DNA from: Dissophora ornata
Taxonomy: Eukaryota; Mortierellomycota; Mortierellomycetes; Mortierellales; Mortierellaceae
Reading direction: 5' to 3'
Assembly (NCBI GenBank): GCA_025201705.1
Contig: MU617112.1
Span: 1 to 22,902, forward strand
Length of the DNA: 22,902 nucleotides
In this document: piece after piece, positions 1 to 9,420 of the stretch
Position numbering within the stretch: the first letter of the stretch is position 1
Layout of the letters: each line of letters begins with the position of its first letter
The notes under the pieces: model-generated
Databases searched by the model: none
The model's input: only the letters and a program-made list of their open reading frames with translations
Told to the model about the DNA's origin: nothing
Program-made: the position numbers and the translations under genes

Positions 1-1060
1 TGAACGTCGAGTATTGAAGGATGGTTGATTGATGTTGGTACCGGTAACTTGAAGATGCGACTCCTTTTATATGTTATGAAATCCCTCTTACTCTCAGCCT
101 GGGCGTTCATGTTTTTGTCCCTTTCCTTTCTGGCATGTAAGCATTTCTCAGAGCATTGAGCTAAAGAGGGAGCTCGGAGAAATGTAGCAGAGACTTTTGC
201 GCTAAACCCCTATTTTTTCTATTTTTGCAGTAAGCATGTCTTCTCGACAACGAGATGGAGGTGCAGGAAGGGCCAATCTACTTTAGCGTGCAAACCGTGG
301 AGCACTGTGAGCTCCAGTTGCGGTCAGACTTACAAATATCTGAGCAAAGTCATTATCCTTGTCTGAAGAAAAGTCTTGAAAAGGGCTCCTTTGATCCAGT
401 TTTTTTTTGTTGGTGTAACGCTCTCTGCAAGTCCCTTGCATAAATTTGTTCGAGGTACGCGCTTATTCGCGAAAATAAACCTCGCCATGGCATACACACG
501 GTCAAAAAGTCCTTTATGAGCACAACTCCTCTCTTCATAACGGCGTTTGCGTCACCCGCCAACCAAAAAGCCCTCCTCCATGAAGAGCCCCGTCAAGCGA
601 TCTTCAGCTCCATAGGCCATTGTCTCCTTCCCCCGCTCCCTCTTTCTCTCCTCATTCTCATCCTCCCCTGCTCCTTCTCGCTCCTCTTATCCCGTTTCCC
701 TTCCTCATCCGAAGACTCACTTACCTGATAGAATAATGCCATGTCTCGGGCATACAGGTCGCTAGCCACGTCCTTGGCAATTGCCTTGAATTTTTATTAT
801 GAGTCCCTGCAGAAACAAGGATTTGGGCGATTTGATAGTCAGAATCATCCGTCTTGGTTGCCTAATATTGGCGTAAGATGGTGCAGGCTGCAGCCGTAAT
901 TCACATTCACGAGGCTGTCCCCAGCTACAAGTCGGTCCTTGTCACTGTCGGCATGCTGTAGGAAAGGTTGTATGTGGCGGACGGACTTCCACAGAGCCGT
1001 ACTCACACTTCCACCCGCCCAGGCGAGCACGATAACTCAATGATAGATCTTGGGTAATTT
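1..1060. other. Gene-poor stretch, no confident gene
   Basis: No open frame here looks like a known protein. A pyrimidine-rich block on the plus strand (about 610-715) is the strongest compositional feature. The only coding-like piece is the short minus-strand island at 725-790, listed separately. A minus-strand open frame at 845-1030 lies just upstream of that island in transcription order. It might belong to the same decayed gene, but I recognise nothing in it. Confidence 0.4.
725..790 (-). other. Isolated coding-like exon fragment
   Basis: On the minus strand this segment reads FKAIAKDVASDLYARDMALF followed by Tyr-Gln, and is followed at once by a consensus donor gtaagt (719-724). The peptide has the amphipathic helical look of real coding sequence. 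The upstream frame is closed by stop codons just before the Phe codon, and I could not find partner exons that join in phase. It could be a relic exon of an enzyme gene; a haem-peroxidase-like C-terminal helix is one loose guess. Chance cannot be excluded. Confidence 0.25.
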
Positions 1061-1329
1061 TTACACCTTGATATTCGACATCACTAATTGCTGCCCACTC
1101 AATAATAGAGTAGGGATTCTGTGGTCGGGGTCTCGCTTCATAATAGCCCCTTTATACAGGACTCGAAGCTGTTGAAAGGCCTTTGTTTTTGTAAAGCGAG
1201 TCTTCAACGATGGTACTAGGGCCATGTGCAGTATTATCTTGAAAAGATGCAGTTGGTCAAGACGTGCCGACAATAGGATGATACGCGGGATTGAGTGGTG
1301 GTGACCTGTGGCCCTTCCAGTAGAAGTCG

Positions 1330-2050
1330 AACCATTCCTGCGATTAGCGAAGCTGATGGGGCCATTGGTGCTCTTTAAGCTCCTGCGTCTCCGATACATG
1401 ATCAATCCGAGACCTGCGAGAACTACCAGTAGTACGCTAACAATGACTCCCGTAATGATGATAACATGGGAAGAGGAGGTTGTAGTAGAGGCGGTGTGAT
1501 TGATTGACGCGTCAAACGTGGCATGGTCGGTGGCCCATGTGTTGATTTTCAGGCACAATTATGGTTGAGTTTTTCGCCATGATATCCACAAATGGAGAGG
1601 AACTTTTGCCTCCCCAGACAATAAAGAACTCGTTCGAGACATTCGCCCATTCACCATGTTAGCGTTAGGTCTTTTCATCCGCGTCCATGTGTCTATTTCC
1701 AGGATAAAGACATCGCTTAAGCTAACGAGCATTCCCCTAGTATGGCCACCAAGAAGAACCATTTTTGACCCTCCGTATGCCGGCACCAGGTACGCGCCGT
1801 TGCGCATGGGAGAGATGGCTCCTGATGTCGTCACGTTGCTCCGTCCGTGCATCGCATTGAAGATACAGAGGACACCCCGGATTATGGTTTATAAATCATA
1901 CTCTGTTGAGCCGCGCTCTAGGCGACAGTATGACCGAACGACGCATTATTATTACCAGTGTACTGTGTACATACCCGACTCGCCAATGGCTTCAGTGTAT
2001 CCATTCGAGACACAGATGATGCCAGTGTCGGGATCGGTTACTGCCCCCGT
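1330..2050 (-). pseudogene. Decayed kelch-repeat, single-pass membrane protein gene
   Basis: Pieces of a kelch beta-propeller protein follow one another on the minus strand in different frames. The first piece (about 2050-1951) contains TGAVTDPDTGIICVSNGY and runs into stops. The second (about 1890-1640) has a kelch blade with YGGSKMVLLGGHTRG and, after SDVFILEIDTW, a Thr-Arg. The third (about 1635-1565, shifted frame) reads NEFFIVWGGK and then MAKNSTIIV. The fourth (1558 downward, shifted again) has LKINTWATDH, a Thr/Ser-rich linker, a hydrophobic helix at about 1468-1397 and then RRRR. This order (blades, Ser/Thr stalk, TM helix, basic cytoplasmic stop-transfer) is that of fungal kelch/TM proteins. 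I could not repair the frame changes with plausible introns, so two frameshifts plus stops point to a pseudogene. Sequencing or assembly error is the alternative. No N-terminal half or signal peptide is visible upstream. Confidence 0.65.
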
Positions 2051-2100
2051 ATAGCTTATACAGGTCGGTAGCTGTATTCGTCAAAATGTCTGTCCATGTC

Positions 2101-3287
2101 ACACTCCCTCGTCGGTCTCAATTTATTCTACGTCGACCTGCCCGTGGAAGCGTTGTCGCCTCATCCAGGACCATCGTTAATGTTACACAGCAGATTTTTT
2201 TTTTGTTTGTTTATTCTGTTCGCTCTGTCTTTTATCCGTTCCGGCAGCACGCCTAGAAGTCGAACAGTCCCTCGAGGCGCCAAAGGCTGGCAGAGACATG
2301 TTGTCTCGTGCTCGAATCTGACATTTGAAAGCTATATGTAGAGCACTTTGAGGAGTGTTCACAACGTTTGACGTTATGTATCTTTAGGGGAATATCCGGT
2401 CCGGGCGAAACCGAACCTTTTATTCGATGCTGCAGTGTACAACACATCGGTGTGAGCGATGCGCACATGTCAGCGTTTAAAATGAGCCCAAGGCTAGAAA
2501 GCAGCCAGTTTGCTGAGGGAGGCAACTCTTGTTCTGTGTGTACAGAGTCTGCCTCTGCCAGCCTTCGCCATAAAGTACATGAACATATTGGTACATCGGT
2601 CTAGAGCTATGCCGAGTATGTACATTTCTAGCGATGGTTTAGTCAGCAGGATGAGACGTGTCCATCCCTCTGCGCTGCTGAATAAGATCGAATTTCGTCT
2701 GCCAAGTCATCTCTGGCGGCGTTTTTTCAGTATCTCTGGGGAGGTTGGGAGCCAGTGCAGTCGGGTCTGGTAGTGGTGTCACATTTTCGTTCCTGAGCGC
2801 TGCGATCTGATTGGCCCGGACAGAATAAATTCGAATTGAAAGAAAAGTGGACTCTGGCAACACTGCAAGAGTTTCCACAGCGCAAACGTAGAAACGGCGA
2901 CAAGGTGAGAATAGAGAAATGGTCTAGCGTATTTTTATATTTTTACTCTCCCATCTACTCAAAATGTAAACGCACCCCATATGAGGAGAACGGTAAGTCG
3001 GAGACCGCGATACTTTTTTGTATCCTCAATGGAGCGACTCCAACAGCAGTACTGCCCCCCAACCAATGCAGCAAAAAGCCGCAAAATGCACACATTCATT
3101 ATAATTCGTAAGATTAATCAAAATTATCATGCTCTTCTCCCTTCCTTGCATTCTCTCATATCACTTTGTCGCCTTACTCTCCCAAACTTTCCGCAAACCA
3201 TACCCCTCCACACTCAGCACACCGCACTCTTGACAGCCCACCCACTCTTCCTTACCATCGGGTTCGATCTCGCCCAATATACAAAAA
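2101..3287. other. Intergenic, no gene recognised
   Basis: About 1.2 kb between the kelch remnant and the monooxygenase start. The open frames present are short, overlap one another on both strands, and show no recognisable motif or consistent exon chain. The last 150 bases are C/T-rich and end in ATACAAAAAATG, as expected for the leader of the monooxygenase gene. Confidence 0.45.
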
Positions 3288-5711
3288 ATGTCGTGCGCCC
3301 GCAAACATCCCACTAATGTCAGAGTTCTCATTGGTGGGGCCGGTATCGGCGGCCTCACTCTTGCTGCGCTGCTCGAAAAAGCTGGAATTGAATACCGTGT
3401 CTTTGAGCGGGCTAAAGAGGTCAAACCTCTTGGATCAGCTCTCAGCATTGGAGCCAACGTCATGCCGCTTTTCGAACAGCTCGGCATCTTGGAGGAGGTC
3501 CTGAGGAACGCCAAACCGTTCCCGTTCTCGACCGGATACAATGAACGGAGAGAGGCGACCCGAACTTTGGACTATAGTCCAGCTGAGAAGATGTAAAAAA
3601 AAACACACTCGACATTTCTCTTGACACTATCTCCATCAGTATCGGTGACAATCATTGACGATCTTCCCCTCTTTATCCCATTTCCCCTCGCCCCTTTTCG
3701 AACACATGTGTAGTGGCGGATATCTACCCCACATTATCTCACGGCCAGTGCTGTACAACATCCTTGAACGCCTCGTTCCCCGGAACAAGGTCCTCATGTC
3801 CAAAAAGATCCTCTCTCTACAACAAAACAATGAGGGTGTACTCATCCGCTGCAGTGACAATACCTCATACCATGGCGAAATCCTTATAGGAGCAGATGGT
3901 GCATACTCGGCCGTGCGTCAATCGCTATATAAGGCGTTGCACCAAGATGGCGAACTGCCCAAATCGGATAACGTTTCCCTGCCGTTCAACAGTACCTGTC
4001 TAGTAGGACAAACACAACCCCTAAGTCCAGATATGCTCCCACACATGAAGGATTGGCATTCCTGGTTCGAGACCACTATCGGCGAGAACAAGCCGTATGC
4101 GGTACAGTACATTGAGATCTGAATGAAAGATGAGACAAAGGCAGTATAGGGAGACCTTAAAGACTAACCTAATTCTGTTTCCGCTGTAATTGATGTCACT
4201 GGTATCTTTTTAGTGGGTCACATTTACGACCAAGTTCAATACGATCTGTTGGATGGTGCTACGGCATTTGGACGACAAGGTCTCGCGCGAGTTAGATAGT
4301 TCTTTCAGAAACACAGAGTGGGGTCCAGAGGCTGCAGAGACCATGTGCAAGGAAGTGCGTGATTTCCCGGTACCACGAGGGTCGTTGACGATCGGTGACC
4401 TTATCGATGCTACACCAAAAGAACTGATCTCCAAGGTGATGCTCGAGGAAAAACTTTTCGACACTTGGTATGGCGGGCGCACCTGCCTCATCGGAGACGG
4501 TACGTGGTCCAGGATTGGTCCCCTCACAAAACAATGGCCACCTTAGCTCTCAAGTTATTCTTACCATTCCAAACACTCTCGACGCTGTTACAATGCCCAC
4601 CATCTTCAAAACACTCACTGTCTCTATCTCACCTTCTTTTCCGCCATGAATTTTTTTCATGTGGTGCATGAACCTGTATATTTTTCTGTCTGTCCACGAT
4701 GTACCCAACTCCCGTACCAATATCTCTCTCCCTCTCTAGCGTGCCACAAGGTATAGTATTGAAAGATTAATATGCAGCAGAAAGCGATACGAAAAATAAC
4801 GAAGTCCAAGGTCTAGATCAGGGTCTCTGCCCTTAATTTTGATCCGCGTTGTTATTTTTTTTTCTTTGCTCATCGCGGATTGTCATCTACTGTGTACAAA
4901 TGTGCCGCAACTAATAGTGCCAGTATTACATGATCTAAATGCTCTCTTTTTTATTTTGAAAAACTCGGCAGATGTACCCCTCCGCTGGTTTAGGTAGGGT
5001 CTCATCCATCTTTCTTTTACTAACATACCCTCTCACGCGGGAATGCCATAAATATTGAAAGCCGAGGTTGATATTCATTTCTTTTTTTTTTCAATACCCA
5101 TGTAGGTGCCGTGAGTGCAATCCAAGACGCTGTGGTTATTGCGAACTGCATCTATGAATTGCCAGACGATCCCACGGTCGAAGATATCACCAGAGTCTTC
5201 CAGAACTACCAAAATGAACGCTACCCTCTTGCCAAAACCGCCTATGACACGAGCCATCGACTCGCCAGCATCGTAGGACAGGTAAGAGCAGTACAAAGCG
5301 ACAAAAACAAAGGAAGATTATGCACCCACCGGTTTGGCGTCCTACAGCTGGGTAGTAAATCTAACGGCCAGAATCCCCTCTTGTCCTCTTCTTCATACTC
5401 TTTTCACTTCACCCCCTCCCTCTCTCCCTCCACAGCACTGGTACAATGATATCATTCGCGCCATGATGAAACATATGCCCAAGAGCGTCTTCACGCGTTC
5501 ACTTCAAGTCATGTACGCATATCGGCCACAGGCTTCATTTCTGGATCCAGTAGAAGATCGTGGTCAGATCAAACCAGAACCTCAGCCCAGTCTAAAGAGA
5601 GCACGTTCCCGAAGGGATGCTGAAGCTTCGGCGAGGCACCAGATGAGCGCCTCCAGTGCTTCTGTTTCCGCAGCCCCCGTTTGCGAAAAGGAATACGCTC
5701 AGGCCATTTGA
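3288..5711 (+). CDS. FAD-dependent monooxygenase (PHBH/salicylate hydroxylase-like fold)
   Basis: Predicted flavoprotein hydroxylase of 487 residues using FAD and NAD(P)H; the substrate is unknown. Exons: 3288-3592, 3714-4101, 4214-4499, 4740-4750, 4972-4993, 5106-5281, 5436-5711. All introns are GT-AG and all phases agree (2,0,1,0,1,0). Three hallmark motifs of the class are seen. The N-terminal dinucleotide fold has GGAGIGGL (residues 16-23) with a ribose-binding Glu40. The DG motif is GADGAYSAVRQ (161-171). The GD motif is GDACHKMYPSAGLG (325-338), assembled from the ends of exons 3 and 6 plus the two microexons. SRP (111-113) is also typical. Leaving out the microexons keeps the frame open but deletes the flavin-ribityl/pyrophosphate contact region. 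The C-terminus after about residue 430 is polar, low-complexity and not conserved in the class. The start has an A-rich context (AAAAATG). The gene is convergent with MED27. Similar single-component monooxygenases act in aromatic catabolism or secondary metabolism; no cluster partners are seen here. Confidence 0.9.
4740..4750 (+). other. 11-nt microexon of the monooxygenase
   Basis: The sequence is CGTGCCACAAG, preceded by ctctctag and followed by gtatag. With the G left by exon 3 it encodes Ala-Cys-His-Lys, exactly the residues expected after Gly-Asp in the family's GD motif. It enters in phase 1 and leaves in phase 0, matching both neighbours. Confidence 0.85.
4972..4993 (+). other. 22-nt microexon of the monooxygenase
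   Basis: The exon starts ATGTACCCC and ends GGTTTAG, preceded by actcggcag and followed by gtaggg. It encodes Met-Tyr-Pro-Ser-Ala-Gly-Leu plus the first base of a Gly codon completed by exon 6. This supplies the P-S/A-x-G-x-G part of the FAD-binding GD motif. Introns of 221 and 112 nt flank it. Confidence 0.85.
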
Positions 5712-5817
5712 TGCCAAACACAAACAATATAAAAAATAGGCTATATTATTACAATGTATAGAGTTTTCCTGGTCCATTTTTTTTCTTTTTTTCTTGTATA
5801 ATGTATATAATGTCGTC
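5712..5817. other. Short convergent spacer with shared 3' ends
   Basis: Only 106 bases separate the monooxygenase stop (plus strand) from the MED27 stop (minus strand). The spacer is A/T-rich. On the plus strand it has aatataaaaaatag at about 5727-5740, and on the minus strand an A-rich run followed by tatac repeats. The two transcripts probably overlap at their 3' ends. Confidence 0.55.
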
Positions 5818-7601
5818 TTATGTCAGACATTGGGGATGGAAAGGTTGGGTTGTTGCTTGGTTATAGGTGTAGAGTGTGGGCGGGAGATGCTTGAACTGCT
5901 GAGAGTCAAAGAACAAGTGCTTTCCACATCCCGAACATGGTGCTGTGAACAGCGTGGAGTATGTCGCGAGCCATTCCTAAAAGCATGCAGGTGAAGAGAT
6001 AGGAAATTCATGTTAATGAACGTATTAGAAGTGTGTCCATCTGAAATGATGACGTGTCGAATACGTACCAGAACGACCCCCAGAAGCGATCTCGGCTCCT
6101 TGGCCATGATATAGTCCACAGCACCAACGGCGATTTGTGTAATCTTCTTGAATACCAGGTGGCTCGAGTCCTCCCAGACGGAATTCTGTCCGATGTGCAG
6201 TAATAAGATGGATAGGTGAGTGCAAATTCTCTTTACGGACTACTAGACATTGTTGTTTTAAAGCAAGCGCCGTAGGTACCTCCTCCCCTGCACCAAAAAC
6301 TACTAGTCGAGATATAGATGTACAACGACCCTTCTTGTTGGTCTCCATGACAATGAACGCGTTCATCACACCCGAAACGTTGATCTACAGACATAAATAT
6401 AAAAAAAGCATGCGTGAGAATGGTTCCCTTATTGTACCATCTCTGCCTCAAGGAGCAATATTGAGGTCTAACATGGGCTTTACCTTGACCGTAGAGAATG
6501 GCATTGACTGTTGATCGTCCAGTCGCGTAGCGCGGACCTTCTGACCAGACTTCTTCATCGTCCTGCTGAACCACCTGAGCGTGTCGTCTATTGTAAGACT
6601 AATCACAATGCGAAACGAGTTGATGCGCGCGCCGTCAGAATCTGTAGCGTGGCAATGCTTCCTAACAGTCATGCCGATTTGATCCTTACTTCAAATAATC
6701 CTTGCTCTTGCGCTTGACTATTGTTTCACTCATCTCTCCAGCCAGTGTCCGACTTGCTCTGCGTTTGATTCATCCAAGTCGCAAGAATAGAATTAGAAAA
6801 GGTGGTCTTATGACAGCGACTTGGTTCTGCTTATTCCAAAGACTTTAGCATCTTTGTTGTCATTACCCTGCGATGACTTTCTCTTCTTCCTGCGCCTCCT
6901 TCTGTTTGGCTTCAAGTGATCTATATTAACCAAGAAAAATACGGTAAGTGTGGGTAAACCCGCCTCAGTTGGTCAATGTACAATGTCGATCCAACGACTG
7001 TAAATGGTCGCTTACACTGGTGATGGGCCTTGTAATTTTGGAAGCTCGAGAGACTGTGCGTCATTCAACATACCTAGAAATATACGCATGAGATAGATCA
7101 AAGGCTTCTTTAGCACCTCAAGATCATGAGGAGCAACTCTGATCTGACAGAGAGTAGGCGCTTCTGATCCAACCGTGATACCTTCCGAACTGACGGCCAT
7201 CTTTGCTAGACATTCCAGCGCAGTGTATGTGAACCTTGCATGCTCACGGAATGCAGCTCCTGCTTGAGGCTCTAGACGTAGGAAGCAATTGAGTCGAAGG
7301 ATTAGTCAAGGTTGATTGATACGTCCCGTAGGATTTCAATTGATCCCTTTAGTACCCAAGGTCTTTCATACCTGTGCGTCCTTGCAGAATGTGAAAGATA
7401 TGGTGTACTGAAGAACGGACATCGTTCAACTGGGATAGCGGTCAGAATGATGAATAGGTGGTAAGCCATCTGAGCGCTCTGAACCCAAGTGCAACAGAAA
7501 GTTACAAGGTTGTTACATACAGAGTTGATCATATGGTCAATGTCCTGGAGCGCATTCTTGTTCTTTTCGATGGTGGCATGGATGTCCTCTGACCCTGCCA
7601 T
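5818..7601 (-). CDS. MED27: Mediator complex subunit 27
   Basis: Tail-module subunit of the nuclear Mediator complex, which bridges activators and RNA polymerase II. Exons in order: 7601-7521, 7429-7372, 7271-7016, 6920-6867, 6661-6484, 6384-6280, 6185-6069, 5976-5818, giving 335 residues. The family signature is at the C-terminus: EWLATYSTLFTAPCSGCGKH, then LPPTLY and a final HPQC. These are the conserved W-L-x-x-Y-x-x-L-F-x-A-P-C-x-x-C-G-K-x-L and H-x-x-C elements of Med27, with putative zinc ligands C297, C300, H330 and C333. SVWEDSSHLVFKKIT matches the usual W-S-x-S-N-Y-x-V-F-Q-K-V-T stretch. The N-terminus contains LNDVRSSVHHIFHIL, like the R-S-S-V-x-R-V-F helix of animal Med27. The start ATG follows a gap-free first exon. 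Seven introns of 91-205 nt. The middle is uncertain: an alternative donor at 7074 with an acceptor at 6641 gives a consistent 309-residue version with a basic segment in exon 4 (see findings). Confidence 0.88.
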
Positions 7602-8368
7602 GTCGTATTAGCGATGCGGTAGGTACTACTGCTGGCTGCTCTGTTTCCTGAGATGATGCGTCGCGTCGTTTGTTCCTTTTTTGATGGCAGTAGCAAAGAA
7701 CGTTTGGACGCGGGCCCTACTTTATTTGCCCAGGAAGGGGGGGAATGTAGTGCAGTGCAAAAAGCCACGTCTCACTTGTGCACAAATTTCGATTTTATTA
7801 GCCCGCGTGCACTGTGTGGCTCGATCCTTCTTTCCTCTATCTCTAATCCAAAAGGTAGAGAGACCTGCAGAGACAGTCACGACCCGAGAGGAGTTTGGAG
7901 CCATGGATACCATCCGCACAATCCATATCATCATCAGCAACCGGCAACCCATCCATCGATTCAGCATCGTAATACGGCCCAGGAACCGCCATCAATCGAT
8001 CAACATGCATCACTACATTGCACTCTGGGACAATTGCTGGAGAACCAACTTTCAAGCAGAATCCGCATTACAGAAAGAGAGATGCATGCCAGCACAGACA
8101 TCTGATCCGCTTTAGTGCCCTGCAATGCACCCGGGATCAGCATCTGATAAAATACAAGGGGAAACTCTGCGTCGTCAGGATCGTCAACAAAGTAGTCGAC
8201 AATAACATCTGGATCATCAGAAAGCATCAGCAGGATGAACCTTTGATTCTGTGGACCGCGATCTAATAGTCAGAAATCTGCCATCGTCGGGACATGGCAG
8301 CTAGGCTTTATGGCAGCAACAGACATCTAACAGAGGACTGAACCATTACTATGCACTTGTAGGACAAA
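7602..8368. other. Divergent intergenic region with minus-strand coding-like segments
   Basis: This lies between the MED27 start and the uL22 start and should hold both promoters. On the minus strand two open segments look coding-like. Around 8260-8130 there is LLMLSDDPDVIVDYFVDDPD. Around 8025-7870 there is GPYYDAESMDGLPVADDDMD. Their acidic, DG-rich character is unlike random translation, but no start codon, splice chain or homologue was found that joins them in phase. A ttgtag|gacaaaATG junction directly before the uL22 start suggests a 5'-UTR intron for that gene. Confidence 0.4.
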
Positions 8369-9362
8369 ATGGTGAGATACGCTGCCACCCCTGCCAACAG
8401 CTCGAAGAGTAAGTGACAAAAAAAATTCAGCAAAGAGAGGAGAGCAGGACTCATGGGAGGCAGATCACAACTTAAGCGGACAGAACATCCTCTAACGACA
8501 AATCCGGAATCCAACCCCCCTAAATCTACTTTTCGAATAGCTGCCTTGTCTCGCGGCTCTTACCTCCGTGTTCACTTCAAGAACACCCGTGAGGTCGCTG
8601 CTGCCATCTCCGGCATGAAGTTGACCAAGGCCCTCACCTACCTCGAGGCCGTCAAGGACCACAAGCAGGCTATTCCTTTCCGTCGCTTCCACGGTGGTAT
8701 TGGTCGCACTGCCCAGGCCAAGCCTTTCGGTATGACCATGGCTCGCTGGCCCGCCAAGTCTGTCGAGTTCGTCAAGGACTTGCTCAAGAACGCCGAGTCC
8801 AACGCTGACGTAAGTGAGGTTTTGATTGTTTTTTGTTCCGTTCGAAGCAAGTCTAGGCGTCATTCAGGAAAATGCGACGAGTTGCTGAGGCATATGCAGG
8901 ACATGATTTGATATGGACAGCATTTACACGCGGTGGCGTATTGTTGAACTTGCCAAGCTCCAGGATCGCTACAATGAATTGTATCGCTTAATTGGCACAC
9001 CATTAAAGCCGACATAAACGACAACTGCCCATACAAACAGGATGATAGCAAATAGCTCACAGGAGAAACGACATGTATTACCGCTTCAAGAAATCTGACC
9101 ACATTATTCGACAAACCCAAACCATTAGGTCAAGGGCTTGGAGCAGGAGGCTCTTGTCATCAAGCACATCCAGGTTAACCAGGCTCCCCGCCAGCGTCGC
9201 CGCACCTACCGTGCTCACGGTCGCATCAACCCCTACATGTCGTCTCCCTGCCACATCGAGATCATTCTCGCTGAGGAGAACGAGTCTGTCAAGCGTGAGG
9301 TTGAGGCCAAGAAGCCCAAGCTCAACGCTCGCCAGCTTGCTGCCCGTGCCCGTCGTGCTTAA
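8369..9362 (+). CDS. RPL17: 60S ribosomal protein uL22 (L17)
   Basis: Cytosolic large-subunit protein that lines the polypeptide exit tunnel. Exons 8369-8408, 8541-8809 and 9129-9362 give 180 residues, close to the family's usual length. The N-terminus [10 protein letters not shown] is the conserved uL22 start. [54 protein letters not shown] and [20 protein letters not shown] are family blocks in the right order. Introns are 132 and 319 nt, with gtaagt donors. The first coding exon holds only 13 codons, as is common in fungal ribosomal protein genes. Coding exons are GC-rich at third positions compared with flanking introns, consistent with high expression. The next ribosomal protein gene lies downstream on the same strand but is clearly a separate unit. 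Confidence 0.97.
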
Positions 9363-9373
9363 ACTTGTCTCCC

Positions 9374-9420
9374 AATAAAACCTGACCACCCCTAAAAGGC
9401 CTTGAGGATGAAAAAATAAA
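9374..9420 (+). terminator. Poly(A) signals of the uL22 gene
   Basis: Two AATAAA hexamers lie 12 and 53 bases after the stop codon, at 9374-9379 and 9415-9420. The second is embedded in an A-rich run and followed by T-rich sequence. Confidence 0.6.

Noticed and set aside
2253..2878. Minus-strand frames upstream of the kelch remnant, tested as its missing N-terminal half
   Set aside because: No signal peptide and no GG-containing kelch blades in any frame.
3250..3275. tRNA-like T-loop gggttcgatctcgccc
   Set aside because: The flanking stems do not pair and no acceptor or anticodon arm is present upstream.
9020..9110. Possible C/D-box snoRNA in the second uL22 intron
   Set aside because: There is a gatgatag and a later ctgacc at suitable distance, but the C box deviates from RTGATGA at two core positions and no terminal stem forms.
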